A stretch of 64,000 nt of DNA from the NCBI RefSeq assembly GCF_001522545.3, contig NC_031770.1:108317664-108381663 (forward strand). The letters are read 5' to 3'. Positions 12,508-55,001 of the stretch are shown here, one piece after another. Positions within the stretch are counted from its first letter, which is position 1. Every line of letters begins with the position of its first letter. The position numbers and the translations under genes are program-made. The notes under the pieces were generated by a model, which saw only the letters and a program-made list of their open reading frames with translations, made no database searches and was not told where the DNA came from. This DNA is from Parus major (lineage: Eukaryota > Chordata > Aves > Passeriformes > Paridae).

Positions 12508-12955
12508 GTCACAGAATCATTAAGGTCAGAAGAGACCTCTAAGATCATCAAGTCCAAACATTAACCCAGCACTGCCAGGCCCAACACTAAACCATGTTTC
12601 TATGCACCACATCTCCATGGTTTTTCAACACTTCAGGGGTAGTGGCTGCACCACTTCCCTGTACAGCCTGTTCCAATGCCTGATCACCCTTTCAATGAAA
12701 TAATTTTTTCCAGTATCCAATTTAGCCCTCCCTGGTGTAATCTGAGGTTATTTCCTCTTGCCCTATCACTGGTTACCAGGGAGAAGAGCCTGACCCTCAC
12801 CCTGCTGTCCCCTCCTGACAGGGAGTTGTGCAGAGCAAGAAGGTTCCCCCTGAGCCTCCTTTTCTCCAGGCTGAACCCCCTCAGCTCCCTCCTTGTGCTC
12901 CAGGCCCTTCCCCAGCTCCATTGCCCCTCTTTGGACACCATTCTGTCCCACTTCC
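12508..12955 (-). mobile_element. CR1 LINE fragment (about 450 bp)
   Basis: It begins with the reverse-complement tail TCACAGAATCATTAAGGTCA and continues through CCATGGTTTTTCAACACTTC, CCTCCTGACAGGGAGTTGTG and CCTCCTTTTCTCCAGGCTGA. It is antisense on the + strand and truncated at the CR1 5' side near 12955. Confidence 0.93.
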
Positions 12956-15786
12956 AGCTTCACTTACACTTCCTACCTGGAAATGTGGCCCAACTCATCT
13001 TTGCTCTGTAAAGGGGATTGGACAATCAAGCTGGATTAACATATTTTAACCCAAATGTGTTGGCCCAATGCTTGTCTCAGCAAACAAGGGTGCAAAATGC
13101 AAACAAGCAGCAACAGGCAAAGACAAGATGCTCCTGTTGGCGCTGGAAGTGTCTTTTTAAGGCAGCCAGAGAACTCTGGTGTGTCTTGGCCACTGCTGGC
13201 TGCTGTGACTAATTACAGTGTTACACAGTGCTTATTTCTCTGGAGATTTGCCATGTTTGCAAGAGCTGGCTTCAGCTCTGCTGGATTTCTCACAGGGAAC
13301 CTCCTGTGCCTCCGCAGTCCCCCCCTTTACCTCGAGCTCATGATCTCTGTTATCTGCTGGGTATGGATGAGACACCCAGCTGTTATAATTTAGTTCCCTT
13401 GGCTTTCCCAGGTACCTGAATCCAACTCAATTGAAGTAAATGACAGCCTTATCAACTCCACGGACTTTGAAGCAGGCTCCAGCTATGGGATTGATCCAAT
13501 ATGTAAATTCCAAGTTGGATTCCAGGAAGGGAGGAAAATCATCAGCTGAAATTATTTAAGGGCTTGCAGATATATCTTGGCATGCTAAATGGAAATGGAG
13601 GAATTTCTTGGGGAGAATGTTAAATAATTCTCAAAATAATTGTTAACACACACAGCACAACCCCCACCCCACCTCTGCCAGTGAGATTAGAGTTTCCCCA
13701 CTGTAGTGAAGTGTTCATGGGTTTGCATTGTTTATGGTTATTATTGTTCTTGGAAAGACAGATCAAATTAGTCGGCTTCAGAATTTTAAAATAAAAATTT
13801 GCTGTCAAGGTGTGCTGGTCACTCTTATGTCCACCAAACATCTGCATTTAGCTACAAAGACATTTAGAAAGATTCAGGGAGTGCTGTCCAGGACTTAAAC
13901 TGGGCCTAAGCCCAAGAAATAGATCTGACAAGCCCAAGCTCCATCATCACCTGCAGCAGTGACATCTACCAGCATCCAAATTTGTTTGGACAGATTTCCT
14001 AAGCACTCCAGTTTAAGATCCCACACCTGAATTATCTCAGGATGTTTTAGCCAGGCTCTGCTGCTCCATTCACACCATCCTGGAACCAGCAAACATGTAG
14101 AACACCCTGTGTGAAGTTTGTGGGTTAATTTCAGCAGATCTATACATGGCTGCCATACAGCAGGCAGCTGAGGGCACGTAAAAAACTAAAGCAGGGCACA
14201 GCCAAGCTCTAAGTAAATAAAGTCTCTTTCCTAGTTTTCTTTCATTAATGAGATAGAAACTTCAGGACAAAAACCCTGACTAAAGACAGGGAAAAATGTG
14301 GATTTGCTTAAGTGTTGTGTGAACAAACTACTGCAAAAACATTGAGCAAACCTCCTGCAGGTACTTCTCAAATAGAACCACCTTGTGCTTGCTGCAATTA
14401 ATAAGTGGTTAATTGCATGCATTTCAAGAAAGAAAAGACTTTTGTGACTGATCAGTCCTTCTGAATTTGTCTTTTAAACAATTTAAGGCAGTGTTTGAGT
14501 ACCTGTCTAGCTCCAAAGCTGTCAAAAATACAAGGCACATCAAAGAGGCTCTGCTGCAGCCCTAAAAAGAAAGGAAACAATTGTAGTTGTGGTATTGGTA
14601 AACCTACAAGGGTTTCTCTGTTAATATCTCCAGCTACCACACAACCACAAGAACTGACATGATATGCCATGATTTTTCCTTTTGGGTATAACCATCCAGG
14701 CTAAAATACCCCATATGCTACAAGATTGATGCTTAATACTTCATTCCAGATGTGTTCTGGCTTAGTTAAATATTTAACACATTTCTAGAAGAATGTAGTC
14801 TATAATTGCATTAATACTTCAGAAGAATGATGTCCTGGTGAGTAAAGGGAAAGATATTCCAAGGTTGGCTGTGTCTCTACTCCAGTGTAGGAGTCCCTGC
14901 TTCACTGACCCTACTGTCAGTGATCAGCAGGACTCACCCAGGCTACATCTAAAAAAATGTGAATTTTTAATTAAAATAATTATCAGAAAAATCTGATAAT
15001 GATTGATCTCCATGGATGGCATTGACAGAGCTACACAGGTACAACCCTGACCCCAGGGCTCTGCAGTAACATTTCCAAGGCCCAAGCAAAGTGACACTGC
15101 AATCAAAAAATTCCAGGCAGCAAAATCCCCATTTAAATTTCAAATATATCCAAGCAAAATTGCACGATGTATGTTACTGGATGTATTTAATTGCTGAATT
15201 TTGTGCTGCTAATAACAGTTTTGCATTCTTCCCTGTGCCTTTCCATAAGCCACAGCTCAAAAGACCCAAAGTGTATACACATTCCTGCCTTTCCCTAATT
15301 CCATCCTTTCCCTTCAGGACAAAGCAATACAATCCTGTTGAGATAGGGTGAAAGGAGAAGAGGAGCAAACACAGAACTTCTTTCCCATCCCACACCATGG
15401 GTAACAAAGCAGATGATTTATAAAAATTAACTCAGAAAATTTAACAGCGTATTTTCTGCTGAGATCTATGGCTCTATTTGGATGTCTCTATAACACTTAT
15501 CCTTACCATGGTTCTAGGATGGGGAGATTATTCCAGTGTGACCACTGGAGCACCTGATAAAGCTGGGAGTGTATATTCACAAGCACAGAGAAGAGTTGGG
15601 AACATGGTATTTATTACCTGGCCAACAGCTATCCTGCACAGGTAATTCCTATTACAAATTAGTCATGGAAAATAAAGGCAGCAGCAGAGGGAAGACCAGA
15701 AACACAAAGGAGGGCTGGGATATGTGAAGATTCAATTTTAGTTAAAATACAGACATCATTACTTCACTGTTTTTTAACATTCCAGG
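12956..15786. other. Non-genic stretch downstream of CDC5L
   Basis: No gene or repeat family was recognised between the CR1 at 12508-12955 and the predicted CDC5L polyadenylation region. Short open frames occur on both strands without splice support. Confidence 0.45.
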
Positions 15787-15792
15787 TTTATT
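15787..15792 (-). terminator. CDC5L: Candidate CDC5L polyadenylation signal
   Basis: TTTATT on the + strand is AATAAA on the minus strand, 337 nt past the CDC5L stop codon. A second AATAAA lies further on at 15610-15615. Either could be used. No transcript evidence is available. Confidence 0.4.
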
Positions 15793-16128
15793 CAAAAGAC
15801 ATTATTCTGCATGTATCTTACAGGTCTTAAGACTGGTAAAACACTAGGAATAACGTGATAACCCTAGCAAATGAAGAAATGGCTAAAATCATACCAGAGT
15901 GATTTTTCTTTTCCTTCAATAAAATTTTGGACATTTCAATCCCACTTTTAACACTGGCCAGAGCTATTCATACCTAGAGCATTTGGAACAGTCCACTGAA
16001 GGAACAAAACTTGACAAGATGGAAACAGCAGACTACACTTGGATTTCTGCAACTGCTGGCAAAAGCTGCTGGAGAAGTATCTGCACACTTTAGAAATGTT
16101 ACATCAGTGACAGATGGAATTTTGTGCT

Positions 16129-46472
<30,344 letters not shown>

Positions 46473-46962
46473 CTTGGCGGCAAAGAGAGGCGGGGACGAA
46501 CCCCTGGAGCGAGAGAATGGAGAGAGGACGGGAGCGCCGCTAGCGTCAGCGGCGCCGGCCGAGACCGCGCACGGTCGCCTTCAGCGGCGGAGGGTGCCGA
46601 GGGGAAGGGAAGCGGGGCCGGCTGCTCTGCCAGAAAAGGGGGAAGCGGGGCCGGTGGTTTTTGCAAGGGAAGTGAGGCCGCTGCTCCACCAGGGAAGCGG
46701 GTCCGGCCGCTCCGCGCCTGCGCAGCCGCCCCGCGTGTCCTGACGCGGCGCTCTGCGCTAGCGCCACCGGCCGGCCGGAGGAGCGCACGGCGGAGGGGCC
46801 CGGCCGGCGCCGAAAGGAGCTGGGAATTGATTAAACCCTTCAAATTTCCCCAAGGGACGCAAATGAAGTAGGAAAGGGACAGAGGAATAATCACATCTCC
46901 GCGGTGTTCCGTTTAGAGGGTGTTTTGGTAATTTCAGGAAAAAGCCCCGTGCATTTATGTGT

Positions 46963-47155
46963 GGAATAAACTCTTCCCTGTGAGGGTGCTGAGGCCCTGG
47001 CACAGGTTGCCCAGAGTAGCTGTGGCTGCCTCATCCCTGGAAGTGTCCGAGGCCACTTTGGACAGGGCTTGGAGCAGCCTAGGATCGTGGAAAGTGTCCC
47101 TGCCCATGGCAGGGGGTGGAATGAGATAATCTTTAAAGTGCCAATGGAAAACTAT
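46963..47155 (+). mobile_element. CR1 LINE 3' end between the two genes
   Basis: TTCCCTGTGAGGGTGCTGAG, GGCACAGGTTGCCCAGAGTA and CCTGCCCATGGCAGGGGGTG. The copy lies about 130 bp upstream of the CDC5L CpG island. Its tail has been lost after ATCTTTAAAGTGCC. Confidence 0.92.
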
Positions 47156-48188
47156 TCTAAGTTTCTACAAGAGAGCAACATTGACAGTGCATTTGCATAT
47201 TCACACTCACACACACACTGAAGGAGTGTGTACAAGGTACATACCCGAACTTGGGAAATTTTCATAGGAAAGCACTCATGTCACTCTCAACAGGTGAAGG
47301 GGGTTGAACCTCAAGGATCTTCAATCTCAAGGATTGGGGATCTCAGCTCAGGATCTGTCACTGTCACTCAGCTGTGGCCCCCCAGGTATCTCCAGCCTGG
47401 GAGCTGTGTGGCTCAGAGAGGCCCCACTCAGAGGGAGGTGCTGGTCTCAGCCCACTGCAGTTCAGAGAGCTCAGAGGGTCTCAAATACCACTGCTTAGAG
47501 AATCAGAACAGACTTGGCTTTGCTCATAACTGGCTGCAATTCAGGTTGGTAACTTTCTTTGAAAGTTCAAAACCAAAAATGTTGTTCCAGCTGGGTAAGA
47601 AAAATAAGTTCTCAAAGGCTGTTAAAACCCAGGGGGTTCCTTAGCCAGCATAAGTTCCTGGGAGCAGACAGAGTTTTGAATAAGCTCAAGAGGAGCTTGG
47701 CCCAGCTCGCCAAGACCAAGCCCTAAGGAGCACTTTTGAGACCACAATGTGGCCCAAACAGAAGGATGCACCACCACACCATCCAGGTCTGACTCACTAT
47801 TGTTCATTTACATCACCTCCAGTTTAACTTATATTCATTTAATTAGCAGATGTACAGCAGGTAAAAAAGGCCTTTTGCTCAGTTTGTCTTGTTACATTTC
47901 TGTTTTGTCCAAATTCAGGGTATTTTCATGGAGAAAATTAAGCTATTTTGGTTCAAATAGGAAACTTTATAGATTTGATTTTTGTTTAAACTACAGGAAT
48001 AAAAAATATTACACTTCTACCTACCAAAAAAAAACCAAAACCCAACAACAGTTCATGTCTTATTTGAAACTGAATATGCCTCAACCTTTAAATTTCACTG
48101 ACTTAGCAGACTGAGAATACCTCTGAAATCCCAAAAATCCAGTGCAGTGCATAAGGAACAGAAAGCAACGTCAGGAATTCTTGAACTA
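47156..48188. other. Non-genic spacer between CDC5L promoter and zinc-finger 3'UTR
   Basis: No gene or recognised repeat. Open frames on the + strand (47228-47644, 47749-48114) have no splice support or family resemblance. Confidence 0.45.
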
Positions 48189-48194
48189 TTTATT
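48189..48194 (-). terminator. Candidate polyadenylation signal of the zinc-finger gene
   Basis: TTTATT on the + strand (AATAAA on the minus strand), about 2.1 kb past the stop codon at 50281. I saw no nearer canonical AATAAA on the minus strand, which would imply a long 3'UTR containing the CR1 at 48835. Confidence 0.3.
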
Positions 48195-48834
48195 TTTGTT
48201 AGAAGCAGAGACTAGGACTAATTATTTTTAGAAAATCATCAATCTCCAACAGAAAATACCTTCTTGTTCTCACAACTTGAAGAAACTTATATTTACAAAC
48301 TCTTTAAAACTTTACTGCAGTTAATTTACCCCCCTAAACCAGGCTCTCTTCATTATTGTTGTAAAGCATACTTTTAAACAACTGTGCTCTATCAGATTTA
48401 GCCTTCCTAGCCTCATCTGATATAAAGGTTACAATTCCATCAGTATTTTGGTTTTCTCTTTGTACCTGTTCTTTTCAAATAAATTATCAGAATTGTTATG
48501 TAATGCAGGTAAAAATTCATCCAAGCTTGAGTAACCATTAATATTTCCAAGGAATATTAAGAAATATTTTCTAAAATATTTATATAAAAGAAAGAAGTTC
48601 TTTTCTTTCTTCATACAGGATAACATTCTTCTTTCTCACAACTGGATTAGGTGGTTCCAAGGTCTAAATCACTCATCTGTAACCACCACAGTTCAGGCAC
48701 AGATACTTGTCTGATGTTATTGAAGCTGCAAAGAACTGGATCACTTGAATATCTTTGCTGATCTGGCCTTAAAATGTGCATCTGTCCATGAGTTTCAGTC
48801 CATTATTGGAAAATTGTCTTCCAAATCGCAGAAT

Positions 48835-49005
48835 GGCTGCAAGAGTTCTTGAAGACAAGGCCCTGCTCAGGCAGGGCCACCCAGAGCCAGCTGTCCAGGA
48901 TTACATCCAGATGACTTTTAAATACCTGAAAGAAGGAGGGGACCTCCACTACCTCTCTGGGCAGCCCTTCTCAGCCTGTCTCCTACGTCACCAGAAAGCC
49001 TACAA
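48835..49005 (-). mobile_element. CR1 LINE internal fragment
   Basis: CTCAGGCAGGGCCACCCAGA, ACATCCAGATGACTTTTAAA and CCTCTCTGGGCAGCCCTTCT match the CR1 region upstream of the 3' end. If the zinc-finger transcript ends near 48190, this copy is inside its 3'UTR. Confidence 0.85.
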
Positions 49006-50280
49006 GACATTATTATCTCTATTTCCACAGAAAGGCACACATCCAGGAGCAGAAAAAAAAAAAAAGCAGAGTTCCACATTTACATTCTCTAAATTAAACC
49101 ACAGGTTTGTTCTGCTGCTCCATGGACTGAGCATTGGGACAGTTTGCACTAGTCCTTTGCTGTTGTCTTTCCTCACGTAAGAGGATAACACACTGTTATC
49201 CTAAAACCACTTACCACACTCAACAGTTGCTGGCACTGCACAACTCCAAAGATTTGTCTAGATTTGAATATAAATTGGAAGCAGCATCATCTGGGTTCAC
49301 CATGCCCTGCACCAACTGCTGCATAGTACAATGGTTCTTACACACCATGGAGTATTTTAGACTAAGAGTAAAGTTCTTAAAATAAATTTAACAGGTTCAG
49401 ATACTGCTAGGGTTTTCATTTTAACTAAACAGCATTCACAATTATCAGCAACTTTTCAAATTAACAGAAGTAAATAAACAACACAGTAACTACCAACCTG
49501 AGAAAAAGTAAGGCATTTCATACTAGATTAACACTGAACATTCACATAAAACTGAAGATTAAAGATTCCCAGTATCATGAAATATGTGTTTCTGGACATT
49601 AGCATTTCTGTCAGACTACTCAAAAAATTACCAAAACTGCAGACAAGGTAACAGCTTAATAAACATCTTACACATACAGACACATGGAAAACATTTTCAT
49701 GTCACAGTTACCCAGTGATGACATACATGTTTTGTTTCTCTAATGTGGCGAGGTACTATTTTTTCCCCCCCTCTTACAAGTATTGCAAAAGCACCTGGGA
49801 GTAAAGGAGGCAACTTTCAGCAGATGGGAGGTAGCATTAAGCCTCCAAATACACTGGTAATTTTTATATTAAAAGTTATTACTATAAAATATAACATGCC
49901 CTTCCTTCCCTCCTTTTAGACATTCTTTCAGTTACAAAAGAGATTTTTTTTTTCTTGCTATTGTTTACAAGAAAATAGGTGGTGCAGAATAGCTGTTTAA
50001 ACACAGATGAACACTGGCCAAAATAACTGACCTCTACTGAAGCAGTTACTCAGGGATGAAAAAGTGTCTCCAAGATGTTCAGCACAGCCTGTGCTAGGAC
50101 TGATGTTCTCAGAAACACCTGCAGCAGATCAGTACCCCAAGTTTCACTCTATCAAACAAAATGCTGGATGCATCCACTACCAGGCATTGCTCTGCACACA
50201 AAAAAGGAACATAAAGCCATGAAGAAATTTAAGACATTCAAACCTGTCTAAAACCAATTGCCAACTTCCAATTCTCAACC

Positions 50281-52928
50281 TCACACTCCAGGATTGTGCT
50301 GCTGCTTATGCTTCTCCAGAATTTTTCTGGTGGGCAGGACCACATTACACTTTGCACACTTGTACTTCTTTTTGTGCATTTTTATATGCTTTTGGAAAGC
50401 ATGTTTATCTGTTGTGGAATACTTGCACCTCCTGCAGTGCAACTTGAGGTGAGTCAGCAAGTGGCGTTTGAGGTGGCTGGAGGTGCGGAAAGCCAGGGAG
50501 CACTGCCCGCACTGGAACGGCTTCTCCCCCGTGTGGATCCTCATGTGGAGCTTCAGGTTCCCTTTGTGGGCTGTGCAATAGCCACACTCTTCACACCTGT
50601 ACGTCTTGACAGGCAGCTCCTTGTGCTCGTAGAGACAGCCAGGAGAGGAAGTGCCCTCCCCGGTGTGTGAGGCCAGATGCTGCTTCAAGGACAGCCATTT
50701 GCTGGTTGAGTAGTCACAGCCCATGCACTTGAAATGGCCCATGGTCAAATGGGTGAGACTGTGCCTTTTCAGGTGACTGGAAGTACGGAACTTCTTCTGA
50801 CAAACGCTGCAGCTGTAGGGCTTCTCACCTGTGTGAGTTCTGATGTGGAGTTCCAGGTTGTTCAAAAAGCCAGTAGCGTAGCTGCATTCTGTACACTGAT
50901 ATAACAGTGGTTGACTTTGTGTTCGCACATCATTTACTGGGCCCCTCTGAACACCTTGCTGAACTCCACAGACTTCTGAACCAAGCAAGGAGCTGTCTAT
51001 GCCTCTGCAGAAACCCAAACCATCCCTTTCTGGGTATGTGCCTCCATTGATTTCACGATGCAATTCAAGATTCTCCAAACACCTCTCTACAAAGTGGAAA
51101 CTTCCAAACTCCTGTCCATTTTTCACATGAAGAAGGCTGTGTTTTTGCAAATGGTTTGATGTTTTAAATGCCTCATTGCACTCTTTACACACGAATGGTC
51201 TTTCATCCGTATGTATCTTTAGGTGCAGCCTGAAGTTGTTAGGAACATCAGTAACATAACTGCAGTGCTGGCATCTATATGTTTGGAATGTATTTAAACT
51301 GGAAGCACATGTATCCTCCAAGTTTTCCACAAAGTTATGAAATGAAGCATCTTCTTGCACTCGTGAAAGAGAGGCCCCTGATTTGAAGAAAGGCTCCTCT
51401 TTGTAAGTGACAGTGTCCATTTGGTAAGAGGTCTGAGGAACTTCTGACCTATTTCCAGTAACACCCAGGCTGTTGCTTCCTTGGCTGTTTTCAAATTTCT
51501 TTCCAGGGCGTATTTTTTCATTGTCCCACACACCATCTGCTTGCTCAAACTCTACTTCTGAAGCCATGATTCCCTTACCCAGACAATCATTTTCTCTACC
51601 AAAAAGAGAGTGAGAAACGTGGCCCTGAGAATCACCATCAGTTTTGTGTATTTTGCTTTTACAGTACTTATTGCTCTGACTCATAGGACCATTAGCCTTT
51701 AATTGTTCATGAAATCTCTTGTGAAAGCTGAGATGTCCTTTAGTGTAGAACACCAGGTTACATTCTTCACATGTGTAATTCTTTGGAGGTTTTTCAGTTC
51801 TCTTTCTCCCACTCAGGCAGTCGGGTTGCTGTCCTTGGCACGTTTCTGTCCCTGTGTGTATCCTCCTGTGTCTCTCCAACCCTGAGGTGCTGGTGAATGC
51901 TGCCTGGCACAGCTCACAGGAATATGGTTTATCCCGTGTATGGACATGGCTATGCCTCACCATACTTGCAAAATACAGTGAAAAAAAGGTGCAGAACCTG
52001 CACTGGTAGAGCTTATAGCCAGCATGCCAGTACATGTGATTTAACAGGTAGGACAAGCTGCTGCAGGAGTAATCACACTGAGGGCACTGGTAAGGTGGTC
52101 TTTCCTTGTGTCCCTTCATGTGATGAATAAAACTCCTAGGATTTGATGAAGCAAAGAAGCAAATTCTGCAGGAAAATCTAACTGGCACATCCAGAGATGT
52201 AAAGTCCCTGTCAATTTTAATGAAAAATTTATGGTATTTACTTTCTTTTTTCTTAGTCTCAGATTCTCCATCTTCAGATCCTTTTTGCCTCCCTTTTCTA
52301 GCACTAATTCTATTTTTTCTTGCCTTTTGCAACCTAGCAATCTTCTTATGAAATTTAATGTGATTCTTGAGATTGAAAGAAAAGAAAAAAGTTTTTTTAC
52401 AAAAGCAGCATTTATGTATTTTCTTATCTTTATGAGCTGAATAAATATGTTTTTTCAGATGTGCACTGCACTTATACACAGAACTACAAAACCTGCACTT
52501 GAAACTTGATCTTTCATTCTCCTTTGTAAAACAAGATGTTTTAGGAAGAGGTGTGATGGTCACACTATCATTCAGCCACTTTAAACCTTCTTGCTTGCTC
52601 TGGAACTCTTCTGGGCTTGCATGAGAAGAAACAACTTTTTGTTGTTGGTATTTTCTCTCAGGGAATGGTGGTAACGTCTTGTAAATATTCTCTCCGGTGG
52701 TATTTGATTCAGCAGAAGTGGAAGCATTCATGTCAGGTTTCCCTACATCCTCTAGATGTTCCTCAAAAGTAGGAGAACATCCATTAAGAAATGGATCAGA
52801 ACAATTATAGGTAAATTTCTCTTCTTCTTTCAAGCCATGTTCCAAAAGAGAATTCAGAGTTTCATCTTCAAATTTGCTTATTTTCATGTAATCAATTTCA
52901 TTATCTCCATTCTTTGAGGAATCAGGAT
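50281..52928 (-). CDS. Zinc-finger gene coding exon 3 (all fingers)
   Basis: One long exon encodes all 16 fingers, from DPDSSKNGDNEIDYMK to HKQQHNPGV. The acceptor is TCCATGTAG. Finger spacing is irregular, with long Ser/Glu-rich linkers before fingers 8 and 10. Confidence 0.95.
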
Positions 52929-54438
52929 CTACATGGAAATATAAAGTCACATTTCATCCAATCACAAAGACTCATAGTAATAATCCAAAATTGCCTAACA
53001 ACTTGCTTTGCTCTTCATTACTTCTGTATCCATATTATTTCCCTCTTTCAATTTTTTTCCCTTAATGCCTCTCTTCATGCTCCTCTCAGACCCCACTATT
53101 TAAATATTGCTCCTAGTTAAAAGCCACCTTCTGTTCTGTTTTCACTCTAGACTCTGAATTTCACAGGAACACCACATCCAGTTTTTAACACAACACCTTT
53201 ATGCCAGAATTTCTATCAAACTACTGACACAAAACTTTTCTAATGTTCCGTTCTCACAAATATCACGCTTTTTCTGCATTTTTATTTTGAGAACATTTTC
53301 CTGATGAAAGGCCACCCTTTTTATCATTGGAGAATGACCAAGTACCAATTTTTGTTGTTTCACAGCCTTTTGCAGGAGTCTGAGAAAGAAATGAAAATAC
53401 TCCAGGCAGTATTTTCTTTCTACTGCATTTAAGAATCTAATTTGAAATGCTTACTCTAAAAGGAATTGGCTTCATAATGTTTCTATAGATTTTTTTTTAA
53501 TTTCAAAAAACTTGAGGTTTGCTGTATTTTTTAAGCTTTTGCAATAATCTTATTAATGTATTACCTTCCATTTTAACAATTATCTCCAGTTCCTTGTAGA
53601 TTTCTGGTTGGTTCTCTGGACTGCCATCAAAAAGAACCCCTGCAATACTGACAGGTTCTTCTTCATGTTTGGGTACCACCACCAATGTCTCAAAAGTGTC
53701 AGCTCTGTCACCGTCAGCAGAGGAGAGGAGAGGAGGAATCTTCTGAAAGCCATCATTATCACCACAATCTTCTCCACCACTGTATTTTACTATCTCTGGA
53801 AGCTCTGTTTTGCAAGACAATGTAGGTAACATGCAATTTTGACCGTATTTATCCATGTCTGCACCACATCCATCACTTAAAGATAGTTTTGATGTGTTAC
53901 ACACACTCTCAGCTAACCATTTATTCTCAGAGTACGTAATACAATTATCTTCATTTGAGACAATCTTGTTCGCGTCCCAATTGCCTACACTGCTACTGTC
54001 GTTTGAAGGCTCCGCTTCATTTTTTATGCAAAGGCTGTTGTTTAATTTAAACTCCTGCTCCACCTCGGGGATGGGCACTTCCTGGTCCTTATCATCCTGG
54101 AGAAAATCCTCATCGCTCAGCACAAGAACGGTGATTGGCAGCACTGCCTCAAACACTTCGGGCTCTGCGAGGACAAACAAACACAATTATGGCAATTTCC
54201 CCACCCCCCAAAAACACCCCGACGACACCGCGTCCACCATAATCCGTGCGCATGCCCAGTGCGCCCGTCCCGGCGGGCCCCGCCGACTCGGCCCTCCCCG
54301 CCATCCCCACTTTCCGCGGTGCCACAGGAGCCGCGCTGGGTCCCTGTCCCGGCCGGCCGGCCGGCACTTACCGCTGTCTGCGGCCGGCTGCGCCATTCCC
54401 TCCGCGGCCTCCTGCAGCTCCCCCGCCTCCATCCTCAT
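50281..54438 (-). CDS. C2H2 zinc-finger protein, 16 fingers, three coding exons
   Basis: Exons 54372-54438, 53565-54164 and 50281-52928 join in phase (67, 600 and 2,648 nt) to give 1,104 residues, ending in TGA. Residues 1 to about 365 are acidic and Ser-rich with no KRAB, SCAN or BTB domain that I can recognise. Sixteen C2H2 fingers follow in clusters: six at about 366-580, one at 607-629, two at 773-823, three at 899-977 and four at 999-1100. TGEKP linkers join fingers 10-11 and 13-14. Fingers 11 and 14 share the helix RTSSHLKRH, and finger 9 is similar (KTSNHLQKH). The protein is presumably a nuclear DNA-binding regulator. The second in-frame ATG (54430-54432, AGGATGG) has a stronger Kozak context than the first and could be the true start. 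I cannot name an orthologue. The split finger layout resembles old vertebrate polydactyl factors more than the KRAB family. Confidence 0.93.
53565..54164 (-). CDS. Zinc-finger gene coding exon 2
   Basis: About 200 residues (PEVFEAVLPITVLVLSDEDF to EIIVKME). It is strongly acidic with short hydrophobic patches, so an activation or protein-interaction region is possible. The acceptor is GTCCTCGCAG and the donor is GTAATA. Confidence 0.88.
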
Positions 54439-54580
54439 CTCCGGGCCGCGCCGCCACGGGACACGAACCCGGGCCCTGCCCGCCTGCGCAGAGGGGCGGG
54501 GGAAGCGCCGCTGGCGCCGCCTGATTTGTGGGAGAGGCGGAGGCGCGGCGGGAGGAATGTGTGGGGCGGGACCCGAGCCT
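54180..54580. promoter_or_regulatory. CpG island and promoter of the zinc-finger gene
   Basis: Very CpG-rich, covering exon 1. NRF1-like elements occur as TGCGCATGCCCAGTGCGC (54246-54263) and CCGCCTGCGCAG (54480-54491). There is no TATA box. It could also drive divergent transcription to the right. Confidence 0.75.
54372..54438 (-). CDS. Zinc-finger gene coding exon 1
   Basis: Residues 1-22 plus one base: MRMEAGELQEAAEGMAQPAA, then DS, at donor GTAAGT. It lies within the CpG island. The same frame is open further 5' to an ATG at 54585, but that extension is low-complexity Pro/Arg and looks untranslated. Confidence 0.8.
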
Positions 54581-54917
54581 TTCAAATACGCCTTAAAAGT
54601 CAGTTTTAAACGTGCTCTTAGGTGGTTTTAAAAGTCCGTTTAATCACCCGCCTGGGCCAGGGAGCCCCCAGCCTTGGGCGGAATTATTTGAATGCTCTGT
54701 GAAACCTATTCCCGGTTTAAGCAATTTGTTTGCTGCATCACAAAATAATCGCAGGCTGGAGTCACAAAATTCATGGAAACACAGAACAACACCTTTGGTT
54801 TCATCCTGTTCTCCTCCTTGGCTGTCCAGGCTGAAAATGGAAAATACAGGAACCTGTGTGCAGACATATTTACATGTGTAGAGATGTAGGCCTTTATATT
54901 CATAAATAAATTTCTAT

Positions 54918-55000
54918 ACATGTAGGGTGTCCCCACATGACAGGGTGGTTGGAATGAGATGGTCTGTAAGGTCCTTTCCAACAAAAAACATGATGTAATT
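54918..55000 (+). mobile_element. CR1 LINE 3' terminal fragment, facing another CR1
   Basis: GGTTGGAATGAGATGGTCTG, AGGTCCTTTCCAACAAAAAA, then a degenerate ATGTAATTCTGTGA tail. It directly abuts the oppositely oriented copy at 55002. Confidence 0.82.
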
Positions 55001-55001
55001 C

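Noticed and set aside
50296..50670. 124-codon open frame on the + strand
   Set aside because: It is antisense to the zinc-finger exon, a shadow of its codon composition.
54439..54585. In-frame upstream ATG (54585) that would add 49 residues to the zinc-finger protein
   Set aside because: The extension is low-complexity Pro/Arg from CpG-island sequence, and the downstream ATGs have a better context. It is probably 5'UTR.
53855..54631. 258-codon open frame on the + strand
   Set aside because: It is antisense to zinc-finger exons 1 and 2 and the CpG island. There is no domain or splice support.
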